From Blasia pusilla (lineage: Eukaryota; Marchantiophyta; Marchantiopsida; Blasiales): DNA of 64,000 nt. A program made the translations under genes and the position numbers. Below are positions 10,960-23,170 of the stretch, piece after piece. Each line of letters opens with the position of its first letter. Position 1 is the stretch's first letter. The stretch spans positions 42,532,001 through 42,596,000 of the forward strand of contig CM114271.1 of NCBI GenBank assembly GCA_050084515.1, written 5' to 3'. The notes under the pieces were generated by a model that saw only the letters and a list, made by a program, of their open reading frames with translations, was not told where the DNA came from and made no database searches.

Positions 10960-12252
10960 CCATTGGGAGGGGACACATGTTTTGAGGGTTTGGGAGGATG
11001 GCAGAGTACACGCGTAGTGCTGCATCCTTCACAAAGAGCACGACTAGTGCAGCATGCCCACGAGGAGTTGGGTCACTTTGGGGTGAAGCGGACGTACAAC
11101 TTGCTACAGATTCAGTATTGGTGGCGAGACATGCAGATTGACGTTCAACAGTTTCTTGCCAAGTGTATGGTGTGTGATCGGGTTTGAGCATCGTTCAATG
11201 CTCCGACTCCAGAGTTGCATCCATTACCAATCATGGGCTTAGGGTATAGATGGAGTTTGGATTTTGCAGGACCTTTGCCTTTGACGGAGCGTCACGGTCG
11301 TTATGTGTTGGTGATGGTTGATCACTTCTCCAAGTGGATCGAATTGATTGCATTACCTGACAAAGCGAGTGAGGGAGTAGCTTATGCCTTCCTTGACAGA
11401 GTGTTGAGTCATTATGGCGCACCGGCTGAGATGTTGACAGACCACGGTACCGAGTTTCACGGTGAGTTCCAGGCCTTGTGTGATCAGGCGCTGATCGACC
11501 ACCGCACGACTTTGCGAGATCATCCCGAGGCGGATGGATTAGCGGAGAGAGTTGTCACCTAGGAGATTGGGACCTCCAATTTCCCTCGTTGGCGATGGGA
11601 TACAGATTCGGCAAGCAAGCACCCTTAGCGTCTTTTTTATCGTACTTGCTTCTTTATGGCCGAGAGCCAGATTTACCTGCGGCCATTCATCGAGATGCTA
11701 GTGAGGTGCTGGACCTTGATCACCCAGATGTATGGATGCGAGCATGTTCTCGGAGGGTTGAGTTATTTTGGAGAGTGATGCCCATGACGCTCGAGAACTT
11801 GGCGATTGCACAGCATCGGAATACGTTGAGGTATGCAACTATTTGGGGTGGTGGTTATCGACAAACTATTTGGAGGTTTCATCAGGAGAGATTATGTCTA
11901 CTTGCAGTAGACATCACCGACGACGTTGGATGTGACTACAGGGCGCACTATCGTGAGAGTGCGTGACGTTTTGCCATCCGGTGTTCTCTTGTTGGAGGGA
12001 CGCGATGGTATGGTATGGAAGGATCATGTGCATAATTGTGCACCATGTCACCTTCCTAACATTGATGGTCAAGTAGATCCGAGCTTAGCAGTAGTTCATG
12101 CAGGCTTGCGTTGTATGTTGTGTGGTTCTGTCCGTGATGCGGCCACGATGCTAGTCTGTGATGGATGTTCGAGAGGTTGGAATATGGCATGTATGACGCC
12201 ACCTCTCACTAGGGTTCCTCGGGGACGATGGATGTGTCCCAGATGTACATAG
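10960..12252 (+). pseudogene. Integrase with C-terminal PHD finger, copy A
   Basis: Integrase would insert the cDNA. The HHCC zinc region is kept (HAHEELGHFG ... CMVCDR). The catalytic Asp residues stand in SLDF and LTDHGTEF and the Glu region in HPEADGLAERV. Relative to copy C, the stretch after GLAERVV is deleted near 11560 and the frame then changes. The C-terminal part (VLLLEGRDGMVWKDHV) leads into a PHD finger at about 12106-12249 with the Cys pairs CMLC, CDGC, and the final CPRC. The zinc-binding His of GWHMAC in copy C is Asn here, so the finger is probably dead. No chromodomain follows. TGA at 11185-11187 replaces CGA of copy C. Confidence 0.88.
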
Positions 12253-12563
12253 AGGAGATACTAGGTAGGTTTCGATTCTGAATTTTTCTATGACATGGAT
12301 GACAGGAAGGCGACTAACGATGGGACCACATGAGCACCCGACCTTTTTGCTCTTAGCGTTCTAGAGATGTATGTCGTGATACCTAGGGATAGAGGACTAT
12401 TTGGAGTTAGAGGGACCTAACCACCAGCTAGGGGGGTCATTAGAGATATTTTAGTACTTGTTGTCTCGTTGTTTGGATGCCATGAGTTAGCATGGGATCG
12501 TGCGTGTTTGTGTGTGTGTTCGGTGACAGCCATGTATGTTGTGTAGCGATGTGTATGCACATG

Positions 12564-12968
12564 ACAGGTGCGTCAGGTGAGGTTTTTGCTTTGAATCCTA
12601 ATTGTGCCACATAGCGGGATCTTTGTCGCTCACCCATGTACATGGTGGAGTTCTTGTGCGCGAGGGAAGGTAATGCAATTTTTGTACTTAATGGCATTGT
12701 TGATCTTGTCCCATTAGTAAGTGTCTTGGTGGCATAATACCCTCTACATGGGCAGATTGGACTATCATAAGGGTGTCATCCAATTATCTCATTTTTGGTC
12801 ATTAGAGAATTAGAAGATCTTGATCGTTACGATCTCGCTGATCTCGTCTCTCATTAGCATCCTTGTCATACCCATGCTACTGAGGTGCCCGTAATATAAT
12901 TGCAAATTTTATTTCATCCCAAGGATTTCTTTGAACTCTACATTTTGTGTGTAGTTACCATCCTTATT
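12564..12968. other. Flank of copy A, no gene seen
   Basis: Sequence after the loss of similarity to the other copies. It could include LTR of copy A, but no matching 5' LTR was found, so it is left unassigned. Confidence 0.35.
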
Positions 12969-13286
12969 TCAATGTTCATCACTTCCAATAGTAATGTGGA
13001 TGAAACTTCTCTTCCCTACTCTAGATGATACTACGTACAATTGACCATCAAAGAATATAAGAGTAGGCAAGTAAATGCCAACCTTTTGCAAGGTTTGACC
13101 TTGAGACTTATTAATAGTCATAGAAAAAGCTCGTCGAATAGGAAATTGAAACCTACATGAATCAAATGGAAACAAAAAATTTAATGTAATTATTGGGATA
13201 CGTGGAATAAAAATTTGATCTTCAATATTCTTCCTTGTCATGATTTCAACATGTATGCAATGTTGCATAAATCCATAAATCACCAA
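12969..13286 (-). pseudogene. Helitron PIF1-like helicase, C-terminal fragment
   Basis: About 105 codons encoding the end of a PIF1/Helitron helicase. The diagnostic stretch is AFSMTINKSQGQTL, followed by VGIYLP and GQLYVVSSRV, which match helicase motifs V-VI of the superfamily 1 helicases carried by Helitrons. The PF.SCRFQFP block before it also fits. The rest of the Rep/helicase protein is absent, so this is a fragment. Telling a Helitron from a host PIF1 gene would need the missing Rep part; the repeat-rich setting favours a Helitron. Confidence 0.8.
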
Positions 13287-13444
13287 TGTAGTCCTGTTTG
13301 CTTATCCATATGACCAATTCATATTTCGTAAGATCATGATTGATGCACCAATCTAAAAACAAAACGACGCGAAAGTAGTCTAGAGGACAAATAGGTATTC
13401 AAAAATTTAGTTGGATAGATATAATTCATCTTCTCATTTGGTAT

Positions 13445-14430
13445 TGCGACCCTTATAACCAAACGAGCGCCAAGTGGAACATCAGAACTTTAGCGGGTTC
13501 ACACTAGGATGGTTTGCACGTTGGAGTGGTCTCTTGGAAGAGACACCCAAGACACAAGAAACGAGACTCTGAAAAAGTTGAGCGTTTCATGCATTTATGG
13601 TTGTGACCGGAAAAACTTAACCAAATGTGAACCAAATCTTGAGAGGAATCAAGTTCGGAAAGATTGGTTGCTAGAGAGTGTGAACCGAATTTAGAACCTG
13701 ATTAGCGTTTTTGGGTTTGACTATATTTTGGACCATAAATTTTAGATCATGCATTTGTGACTCGTAACGTAGTATTGGAAAGCTTATGCAAAGTTAGTTC
13801 CAACAAACCAAAGATCTTAGCAAACGCAAAAGTAAAGATTGAGAAACTTTCCAAAAATGACTATATGAGAAGTTGGGTTGAGGGCCAAAAAGAATGGCCC
13901 AAACATCTCTTCCAAAAATTTAGGGGGAGGGTAGAGAACCCCAAAAGTACTAGTAAGGGGGAAGGTCTCCAAGAGTGCTTGGGACTCAAACACCACTTTG
14001 GGGCGCCGCGACTCCGTGAGATGATCCAAGGGCACGAAATGGATTGAGAGTTTTGGCATTGGGATTTGAAATCCTAATCAAGGTCAATAGAGTGGATTTC
14101 GGAGGTTTGCTATTGGATTCCAACCCGTGACTCATTTAGCTAGATCTCCGTTTGGGGCTCATGCAAGGTCCATTGATAATTAAGACCGCTAGGTGCGCAA
14201 ACGCCATTTTAGGTGATTGGACTAACCAAAAAGTTTGTCCCAAGTCTAGGAAGATTGAGGTTGATGAGGTGTTGAGTTGAGAACTCGGTGGGTTATAAGG
14301 CTGATTGACCCAGACCAGACTAATGTGAGTGTGTTTGGGTGTAGATCAGCAGTGAGAGCGTTTCCTACTGAACGTACGCTTCCGCAATACGAAAGATTGA
14401 CGTTCAATAGGAGTAGGTGTACGACATGTG
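13445..14430 (+). repeat. Diverged ~0.95 kb direct repeat, copy 1 (probable LTR)
   Basis: Begins TGCGACCCTTATAACC and aligns along its length with 18778-19712, which begins GTGACCCTCATAACC, a typical Ty3/Gypsy LTR start. Shared landmarks include GGAGTGGTCTCTTGGAAGA, TATTTTGGACCATAAATTTTAG and AAAGATTGACGTTCAA. The copies differ by many substitutions and small indels, including a segment around 13980-14060 missing from copy 2. Age is therefore considerable. Confidence 0.75.
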
Positions 14431-14456
14431 GTTTTAGAGGGATGTTGTTGAAACTT

Positions 14457-14850
14457 TGGGCGAACAAGCTGAACTCGAATATGGAGAAGAGTGAATTCGG
14501 ATTGCACAAGATCAAGTTCTTGGATCATGTTGTTAGCGCAGATGGAGTTAGTCCGGATATGGATAAGGTAAAAGCGATTTCCGAGTAGAAATCGCCTCCT
14601 ACAATGAAGGGAATGAGGAGGTTCATTGAAGCGGTTCACTTTTCAGGAATAGTGAAAACTCTCATAGATTGAATCACAAAGTTTGCTAATATGACTCGGA
14701 CCCAAGAAGTGAATAAAGCGTTCAACCAAGTCAAGAAGATTCTATCGCAAGAGCCAATGCTGAAGCTTCTGGAGTTCGAAAAACCATTCGAGATGCATCT
14801 TGATGCTAGTGATTTTGCAATTGTAAGAATTTTGGTGCAGGAAGGAAGAC
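14457..14850 (+). pseudogene. Gypsy RT-connection/RNase H fragment (unrelated family)
   Basis: Reads as the thumb of a Ty3/Gypsy RT (KSEFGLHKIKFLDHVVSADGV, one base change from typical LGHVVS) through the tether (MRRFIEAVHFSG) to the start of RNase H (FEMHLDASDFAI). Stops at 14587-14589 and 14669-14671 and the absence of upstream palm motifs mark it as a fragment. It lies directly after the first ~0.95 kb repeat, with no leader, gag or protease between, so it was joined by deletion or rearrangement. Confidence 0.8.
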
Positions 14851-15080
14851 TTGTAAGACTATGCAAGACTTCTTCTTGCCCGCTCCTCCTGTCCTTGCAT
14901 CTCCACTAACAAACCTTCTGCCGTTGCTTCTCAAGTCTATGCCAATGTAGTGCCCTTCAAAAGGGCTAGGTCAAGAGGCCCTTCTGGTTTACATCCATAC
15001 GCCACAAGAAATGAAGATTCTCGAGTTGCAGAATGCTTGGTTGAATTATAGAAATACGCAGCCATACTTAGCCACTTTGC

Positions 15081-16085
15081 CTAATCTTGCAGATCTATGC
15101 TCATGTAATAATTCCTTAAGTACTGATTTACGATTGAGTTTACCTTCTCTGTTTTTCCATCTTTCTGGGGATGGAAGATGGTAATAAAACTCAACTTGGT
15201 CCTAAACCTTATGAATAAGTGCTTCAAAAAAGAAGTGCTAAACTTTGGATCCCAATCTGAAACAATACTCCTAGGCAACCCATGAGCTTGCCACAAACTA
15301 TCCAGGAATAGTTGGGAAGTTGCATAGGCCGTCGCGGTATCCATTGTCGACACGGATCTCCCCAACTTGCTGAACCGATCAACTATCACATGCAAGTATA
15401 GTGTGGTAATAATAGTTAGACTCCAGAAGGCTCGTAATGAAATCCATTCTTACACTCTGGAACTCTTCTAGTGTCAACAAAGGGTGAATCAAACCTTTTT
15501 TCTTTTCAAAAGAAACTCTGTTCGCTTGGCAGGGCACACACGTCTTTACATAGTGAGCAACATCCTCTTTCATGTTGGGCCATAAGAACCTCTTAGTCAG
15601 AACAACCAATGTGAATTTCTCCCCTTTATGTATTGCCAAGTGTCTGTTGTGACATTCTACTAACTCCTTGGTGTGCAACCTACCTTCGTCTACATAGATC
15701 TTGCTTTGCTTAAACCTTAGCAAGCCATACCTCAAACTTATGTTGGCCACCTTCTCACCCTGTTTCAACTTCCTTAAGTACTTTCTCGCTTGGTTGTTCT
15801 TCATGTATCCTTCACAAATTCTTCTCTCCAGATCTATTTCCTTAGGGAACATTGCTCTCAAGATTCTTGGATGGCATATATGTACTCATCCATGCGACTC
15901 AATGCATCTGGAATGACATTATCCTTCCTTGGCTTGTGGACTAGTTCCACATTCATCAATGCCAAGGTATCATGCCATCAGAGTTGCTTCAGTGTCATTC
16001 GATCTTGGGTCTCCAAATACTTGAGTGATATATTATTGGTGAAGACTAGAGTCCTGTGAAGTCCCAAATAGTAACGCCACTTCCT
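15081..16085 (-). pseudogene. Gypsy RNase H end and integrase fragment (inverted)
   Basis: Minus-strand pol remnant. About 16080-15880 reads the end of RNase H (LKYLETQ, then RKDNVIPDALSRM). 15861-15379 holds the integrase zinc domain (ECHNRHLAIHKG ... CVPCQANR) and 15395-15081 the catalytic core (VDRFSKLGR, VSDWDPKFSTSF, HPQKDGKTEKVN). Asp stands in the second catalytic position; the acid in DGKTEKVN matches the usual DGQTERVN. It is closer to chromovirus-type Gypsy elements than to copies A-C. It ends head to head with the plus-strand integrase tail at 16102, so an inversion or nested insertion has occurred. Confidence 0.85.
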
Positions 16086-16101
16086 CAAGAGTCGACGCCA
16101 A

Positions 16102-16425
16102 GTGAGGTTCAAAGTAGGGGAGCAAGTGTGGTTGAGTGTGAAGATTAATCTCACTCTTCTGAAGGAGTTGTCCGCGAAGCTATTTGCCAAGTATGCTAGA
16201 CTGTATGTGATCAAGGAAAACTTTTTTGAGGATGTATATACATTGGAGCTTCCAAAAGAGTTTAAGATTCATCCAATTTTGATGTGTCATTATTGAAGAA
16301 GCGTCTTGAGGATAATATGGGTAGCAAGTGGAGACACGTATTGAGACCACAACTAGTGATCGCCAATGAAGAACCAGAGTTTGAGGTGGAGACCATCTTG
16401 CGTTCAAGGCGTAGGGCCATGTAGT
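16102..16425 (+). pseudogene. Chromovirus integrase C-terminus and start of a chromodomain
   Basis: Reads FKVGEQVWLSVKI, then KLFAKYARLYVI and LELPKEFKIHP, the GPF/Y-like integrase tail of chromoviruses. After a frameshift near 16295 it continues as KWRHVLRPQLVIANEEPEF and EVETILRSRRR, the usual start of a chromodomain. It stops at a TAG near 16424, which is also where non-coding DNA begins. A fragment only; the catalytic core on this strand is absent. Confidence 0.75.
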
Positions 16426-18777
16426 GCCCACGTTTTTGGAATTTTGGTAGAAAGAGCATTTTTTGTACAGAAGTCTTCCTTGAGCAAAGACTAAAGACTC
16501 AATACCGAAACTAAAGAGGCATACTTTATTGAAATTGTGTGAAAACCTTGACTGACAGAACTCTGATGAGAGGACATGAGATGTTAGAAGATTAAGGATT
16601 GTCTTGGAAGAGAGAATTGTGTAAAAGTAGGAAAAGAAGTTAGGAGAGGAAGCTCGGGTGCTTCGCAAGGAAGACCGTAGTAAGAACAGTGTAAAAGACT
16701 GTCAACGAAGACTGGAAAGAGCTTCTTTGTAAAGAAGACTAAAGGTAGTCTTTGTGCGAGGACCGGGTACAAAGAACAAAGAGCGAAGATCCAAGAGCAA
16801 AGACTAAGAATTCTAAGAAGGAAGAGGAAGAAGCAAAAGAAATCAAAGAGTCTTCACAAAGCAAGAAGGTGTATTAAGAATAGGAATAGAAAGATCGAGA
16901 ATGCTTTGAAGAAAGATGATTGAAAGAAATTATAAAGGAGGACTCTTCACGGCGACAGAAGGATAAAAGAGTCTTCTCGAAGATAGGATCGTGAAGAGAA
17001 GACTGCGAAGAGCGCGAAGTCTATGAAGATCGAACCGTCACGGCGGTTTCAGAAGTCGAAAGTGGAGCGGTGCAGCAACTTAAAAGGGAGCGCAACTGAA
17101 TCGCGAGGGCAACCAACCATCTTGGGAAGATGGAGAGTTGGGAATTTGAATGGAGAAGGTTACGATTAGCAGTTAGAGATTTAGGGTAGAATAGGAAGAC
17201 CAATCGAAAATTGTAAAAGATTATTTAAGGAATAGAGCAAAGAAGCACGGGGTCATTCCCTGGTGTTTTGAATCTTCCAAATACTTGTGATTGAGCGGAT
17301 GAAGAGGGATCATGCCCTTGCGTATGGAATTTCCTAGTACTTGTGAGGGTTGTGTGGTTAGGTTTTTGGGGGATGACCCAAGCTGAAGAGTCTTTTACTT
17401 TCTGAAGCTTATAATACTTTCTAGTTCTTTCCACTCTTTAATGCAAAAGAAGAGTCTTCTCTCATGCTTTCTAATGTGCGGAGTTGAGTGTAAAATCTTT
17501 TTGGGTTGCAATAGAGATGAGAGTTGAGTCTTGTGATTTCAAAATTTCCGAAGATAATCAGGAAGAGCTTAGGAAAGTTGTTAGACATTGAGTAACATGC
17601 CATGATAGATTCGGTTTTGACAGTATGGTGAGCCGCCATTCTTGAAGTTTCTTTGAAGTCTTCGTTGGAGCTTTGTTATTCAAGATTCGCGAGAGTCTTT
17701 GTTTGCACTCGAGAAGAGTTTTTTTCAAAAGGGAAGAAAATACTTTATTTCTTTTGTACTTGTAAGACAATGTCGTTGTAGTTAGTCAGTAAAGTTAGCA
17801 AAGAAGGAGTTGTTCTTATTATTTCTTATAAAACTTCTCTTTACTCAAGAAACAATGGTCTCTTGGGAACGAACTTAGTACTTTGCGATAGAAAGAGTAC
17901 CTTTTTCCTTGAGTTGTACATTACAGGCCAACAAGTACAAGTACTTACTCAAGTAGAAAGGCTACCATATGAAAGAGGCCACTTGGATTGCGGAGGTAGA
18001 TTTGGAACACGCGCAAGATTTTTTGCAAGAATTAAAACGGATGGAGGAAAAGCATACGCCCTAGTACACAGAGTATAGGGATATGACTTGTGACCATAGG
18101 AAGCTTGGGCCAAAGGCCGATGTATCTAGAATAAGCTTATGTTGCAATAAAGGAATGCATGGATTTGGAGATTCCATGCTTGTGGTTGATTGCAATGTGT
18201 ATGTGGTAATGCATGGCAATAAGTAGTTCATCATATGGTTAGGATGTAAGTCTAGAGGAGAGACAAAGATTATTTGAAGTGAAAGATTGTATTTGGATAA
18301 GCACCTAGAACAAGACCAAGTGTTGGGTGACTAACACTTGGGCTCGCCCTAGCGTTGGCGGGGTAAATCACTCTATCTTGGGGCTTGAAATGGTCTTACT
18401 CATGATAGCATGAGTGAACTTAGTGATGCGCCTAAGTCAAATACGAGAGCGATCCAAAAGTATTATGACTTGTGTACCTTATAAATAGGTGGGATGTTTA
18501 CATGTTATGAGATAGAGAATTCTTAGGTAGTAGACTTAGTTAGCTTAATTATTTGATAGGTTAGGTTAGTTTTGAGAACTGATCTAGGTTTATCAAAGAG
18601 GAGATGCTTAATGATGCTAAGTAGTGCAGGCAAAAACTTAAGACTTAAAGCTAAACAAGGAATTGCGGGTTATCTATTAGAAGGCAATTCGATGTGAAGG
18701 GGTTGGCTTCCCAAAAAGACTTGACATTCGAAGGTTTGCGTTGATGAGGGAATCAACCTCTAAAGAGGGATGAGTGA
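16426..18777. other. Purine-rich non-coding block, probable LTR/leader of the chromovirus fragment
   Basis: From the end of the chromodomain remnant the plus strand is strongly rich in AAGA/GAAG words to about 17050 and gene-free throughout. This position, right after integrase-chromodomain, is where a 3' LTR would lie. No second copy exists in the window to confirm its limits. The open frame at 17863-18078 has no recognisable motif. Nothing else seen. Confidence 0.4.
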
Positions 18778-19712
18778 CGTGACCCTCATAACCAAATGAG
18801 CGCCAAGCGGATCATCAGAACTCTAGCCGACCCATGCTAGGATGATTTGCGCGTTGGAGTGGTCTCTTGGAAGATACGCAAGAGACACAAGATATGAGAC
18901 GCGAACAAGGTTAAGTGTTTTATGCATTCATGGCCGCGTCTATGAAACCTGAACTAAATGTGAACCAAGACTTGAGAGGAGTCGTGTTTGGGAAGAGTGG
19001 TTGCCAAAGAGGTGAGAACCAAAATTGGAACGTGATTAGCGTTTGGGATTTTGAATGTATTTTGGACCATAAATTTTAGTTCCAAGATGAATTTGGGACA
19101 AGTAAGATGGCGTTGGAAAGCTTATGCAAAGCTTCTTCCAAAGAACAAAAGATCTTAGTAAATGCATAAGCAGAGGTTGAGAAAATTCTCAAAAATTTTT
19201 TTATAGGGAGTTGAGTTGAGGGCCGAAAAGAGAGGCCCAAATGTCTCTTACTCAAAGATAAGGGGAGGGCGGAGAACCGGATAGTTACTAGTAAGGGGAA
19301 AGATCTCCAAGAGTGCTTGGGACTTAAACACCAAACCAAGTCCAATAGAGTGGATTTTGGAGGTCCTTATTAGATTCCAAGCCGCAATTCATTTATTTGG
19401 GTCTCAGCTTGGGGCTCATGCGAGATCGATTGGACAGTTGGAACCGCTAGGCGTGCGAACGCCATTTTAGCTATCTAGACTAACTAAAAAGTTTGTCCGA
19501 AGTCTTGGAAGACTTGCCCATGTAGAAAAATGAGGAACGAGGAAGGTTTAGCTTGATGAGGTGCCAAGTTGAGAACTTGGTGGGTCGAAAAGCTGATAGA
19601 CCCAAATCAGACTAAGTTGAGTGTGTTAAGGTGCATATAAATAATGAGAGCGTGCTCTCCTAAACGTACGCTTTTGCAACACTAAAGATTGACGTTCAAG
19701 AAAAGTAGGCAC
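18778..19712 (+). repeat. Diverged ~0.95 kb direct repeat, copy 2 (probable LTR)
   Basis: Partner of 13445-14430 in the same orientation, 5.3 kb downstream. If the two are LTRs of one element, its interior has been replaced by the mixed fragments between them. Confidence 0.75.
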
Positions 19713-19879
19713 ATGACACAAACCTCTTTGACCATAGATAAATAATAGAATAAAGTGTAATGAAATGTATGCTTTATTGAGGTTAGATATATGCCTTACA
19801 TTTCCTCCATATAGTCATACAACCAAGGTTGCATGTGGAAAAAGTCCGTGTCCGCGGACATGTCCATGTCAATGGACTT

Positions 19880-20608
19880 ACGTCTGTCTTGTTGAAGGAT
19901 CATAGGTACATATTGTTCATGGTGGAGCATTTCTCCAAGTGGATAGAGTTAGTGGCACTACTAAACAAGCCAAGCAAGGAAGTGGCTTACGCATTTCTAG
20001 ATTATGTGCTTAGTCACTTTGGTGCAATGACGGAGATGTTGATTGATCGGGGTATCGAGTGCAAAGGAGAGTTTTTGGCCTTATGTGATCATGCGTTGAT
20101 AGATCACCGCACCATGTCCAGAGATCATCTCGAGGCAGATGGATTGGCAGAGAGAGTAGTATAGACAATGAAGAGAAGGTTATGCAAGTATGGCTTGCAT
20201 GGAGGACATTTGAGGAAGGAGGACCTATAGTTGCTATGGTTGGCTTCAGTTGGCAAGCATCCTTCGTGTTATTTTCACCATTCTTTTTGCTCTAGAGGAG
20301 AGAGTTGGACTTACTTGTAGCAATTCGACGTGACATGGCAGAGTTGTTGGATCTTGATAACCCAGATGTTTGCATGTTCTTAGAGGGTGGAGATTTTTTG
20401 TAGAGTTATGCATATGGCCTTTGAGAACTTGGCTATTGCCCATCATAGGGACACGTTGAGGTATGCGATCATTCATGGAGGAGGTTCTCATATAGGGATT
20501 AGGAGATCTTCATGTACATGCAGGAGCTCATGTGTGTGGATCTATCCGTATGTTGGGAAGATTAGTGTTATGTGGTGTGGATATGACAAGCGATATGTAT
20601 GCGCATGA
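19880..20608 (+). pseudogene. Integrase fragment E of the methyltransferase-Gypsy family
   Basis: Begins inside the integrase core (FMVEHFSKWIELVAL) and shares LSHFGA and DHLEADGLAERVV with copies A-C, being closest to copy B (HFGA rather than HYGA). The second catalytic Asp is kept in LIDRG. TAG at 20162-20164 and frameshifts break it. Near 20505 the integrase text stops and is joined to a sequence like the 43714-43855 repeat, ending in GCGCATGACA at 20608. The element was therefore rearranged within or near that repeat. Confidence 0.8.
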
Positions 20609-21283
<675 letters not shown>

Positions 21284-21576
21284 TCATTAAGTAGTGCCTG
21301 TCGTAGCCTTGCGACCATAGACGGTGCTTGAGAGTGGGATGGGTGTAGAGAGAGGAACAAGTGAAGAAGGTACCATATGAGAGGAGGAAGACACTCTCAT
21401 ATGGTGTGAGTGCTGACCAAAAAACGTGTTGGTGCAAAGCTTCTAAGTGTCAACCAAGAAAATCTTGTCCACACCATCTACTTTATCTAATTGGGATCCC
21501 CAATATAAATTACTTACTAGTGCAACAGCTTTGGGCAATGAATCAAGGCTACCGAATGTGTTGAACAATTCTACTT

Positions 21577-22005
21577 TTACCAGCTTAGCGATATCAGCAT
21601 ATGCTCTTGCTTTGTGTGTTGTGAGAGTTTTGCGCAGGAGACCAAGTAATGACTAGAGGTTTCATCCCCATCGTCACACAAGGCGCAAGAGTTTAGTTGT
21701 GTTCCCATCTTGCTTTTCTTATGTTTCAAGGGAATTTCCTCCGTCCTGAACTTGAACTTGAGCCAGGTTCCCAAGCAAGGGGTTCCCCGCAAATAGTTCT
21801 TCAATTATGCCTTCTCAGGATATACCGTCAAAAGAGAGAGGTAAGACATTTTCATGGCTTCCTCCGTGCTGTTTTGCTGCGAGCGTTTGCCCACCATTTT
21901 GGTTATGGTATCCATGAATCTCATCTTGCTCCCATAGTTCAGGCCCTCTTGGGAGCTTGGATGCTTGCACAATCCCTTGAACCTTTTTTGTTCAATATTT
22001 GGCAT
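21577..22005 (-). pseudogene. Possible LINE C-terminal zinc domain (zf-RVT-like) fragment
   Basis: Minus-strand text includes SCALCDDGDETSSHYLVSCAKL, with paired Cys, an E-T/S and HYL..C, which resembles the zinc-binding domain at the end of plant LINE reverse transcriptases. The preceding LRGTPCLGTWLKFK is weakly compatible. No RT motifs were found upstream, so this is at most a short decayed 3' piece. Confidence 0.4.
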
Positions 22006-22505
22006 GCTTTACGGGTCTTATCTGGGTCCAAGTTTTCCCATCACCTCTTTAGGATAGCGATGGGAGTCCATTTTCTCCAACTGCCTACCTTTCCCTTCTT
22101 TCTCATTCCCCTTACTTGCCTTCGTGTTCCATACTCCCCCATTTCTTCCTCCCTCCACCTCCCCTCCCTCCTCCCTCATTGTTCCTCTCATCCTTGGCTT
22201 GCCTTTCATCGTGGACTAAAATTGTGGATCCCACCTCATGGAACCCATGTTCGTGGACATGTCCAGACTTGTCCGTCCACGTCCGTCCTAAGGAAGGACT
22301 TTTCCCTTTTTGTGCAACCATACCTGACGATCCGTCTCATGTCCGCAATACGAAACCCTAAGAAAAAACTTTATAAGATACATTTATAAAAGAATACTTG
22401 CATGAGCCAAGGGAGCGTTGTCGCTTATTGGTTAGGGACTCGAATTTGGCCTTGGAGACTTGGGTTGGATTTTGACTAGAACCATTTACTATGTTTACGC
22501 TTACC
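22006..22505. other. Pyrimidine-rich non-coding stretch
   Basis: CT/CCT-rich on the plus strand. It contains GTTCGTGGACATGTCCAGACTTGTCCGTCC-type sequence near 22240-22285. The reverse complement of part of this recurs at about 51866-51917, so both probably belong to one dispersed repeat. No gene seen. Confidence 0.45.
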
Positions 22506-22547
22506 TTAATTAAGACACTAACCTTTTTAGGTTAGTGTCTTAATTAA
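22506..22547. repeat. Perfect 19-bp hairpin with TTTT loop
   Basis: Arms 22506-22524 and 22529-22547 are exact reverse complements. A MITE core, a terminal inverted repeat end-to-end join or a cruciform-prone site are all possible. Confidence 0.9.
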
Positions 22548-22981
22548 TATTTTCAAAGATTCATATTAGGATGTAATCTTTTGTGAATATTTTCCTTGTT
22601 CAAGTTTTTTTATTTTAGTTTTGATATAATTTTTCATTAATTTTTTTGGGTAAAATATTTTATTCCAAATTTCAATTTCCATCTTTTCTTATTATGCTTT
22701 ATAAGAGAAGAAAATTTTAAAAGTAAATCATTCAGGGTTTAATATGTGGGATGTATCCTATAGTGCATCACTTATTGTTTCAATATGTTATTTACTCACT
22801 ATTGAGAATGCTAGTGCGTGCAACATCAAATTTTAAATGATAAAATATTATACTATATTATTTTTAAATAATAAATATGTCAGATTATTAAGTCAAAGAT
22901 AATGAAAATATTTTCATTACACAGAAAAAGAAAAAAAATTTAAACCCATAACCTTCTCGAATTAATGTTTTGTAATAAAAA

Positions 22982-23170
22982 TGTGTGTAAAAATGACTTA
23001 GATGATTGACTGAATCATGGGATACGACTTGTAGATAACTGAGTCATTTATACTACTCTTTCAGTTGTTCACTTGTGACTATTTGGGTTTTCTAAGTGAT
23101 ACAAAATGACTACACCAATAGAGTCATACTTTTAGTCATTTCATTTATAAGTCATTCATAGTAGAGTCAT
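22982..23170 (-). repeat. MITE-like repeat with many AGTCAT/ATGACT words, copy 1
   Basis: The reverse complement aligns over its full length with 54790-54964, from ATGACT near one end to CACACAT at the other. AGTCAT/ATGACT appears repeatedly in both orientations, like subterminal repeats of DNA transposons. No coding capacity. Confidence 0.75.

Larger units (their letters stand above)
4850..12563 (+). mobile_element. Ty3/Gypsy retrotransposon copy A with methyltransferase and PHD finger (decayed)
   Basis: Order read from the sequence: gag, protease, cytosine methyltransferase, TAG stop, RT, RNase H, integrase, PHD finger. The order RT-RNase H-integrase defines Ty3/Gypsy (Metaviridae). No chromodomain was seen. 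Copy A aligns along its whole length with copy C (minus strand, 56-64 kb) and less closely with copy B (34.7-44.5 kb). Frames change many times and carry stops, so this copy is dead. A conserved G tract after the PHD stop (12427-12436, GCTAGGGGGG) is a candidate polypurine tract. The end at about 12563 (ACA) is where similarity to the other copies stops. Confidence 0.9.

Noticed and set aside
21697-22389. 230-codon plus-strand frame
   Set aside because: Low-complexity Leu/Pro/Ser text over a pyrimidine-rich region. The minus strand carries the only plausible protein signal (a zf-RVT-like motif).
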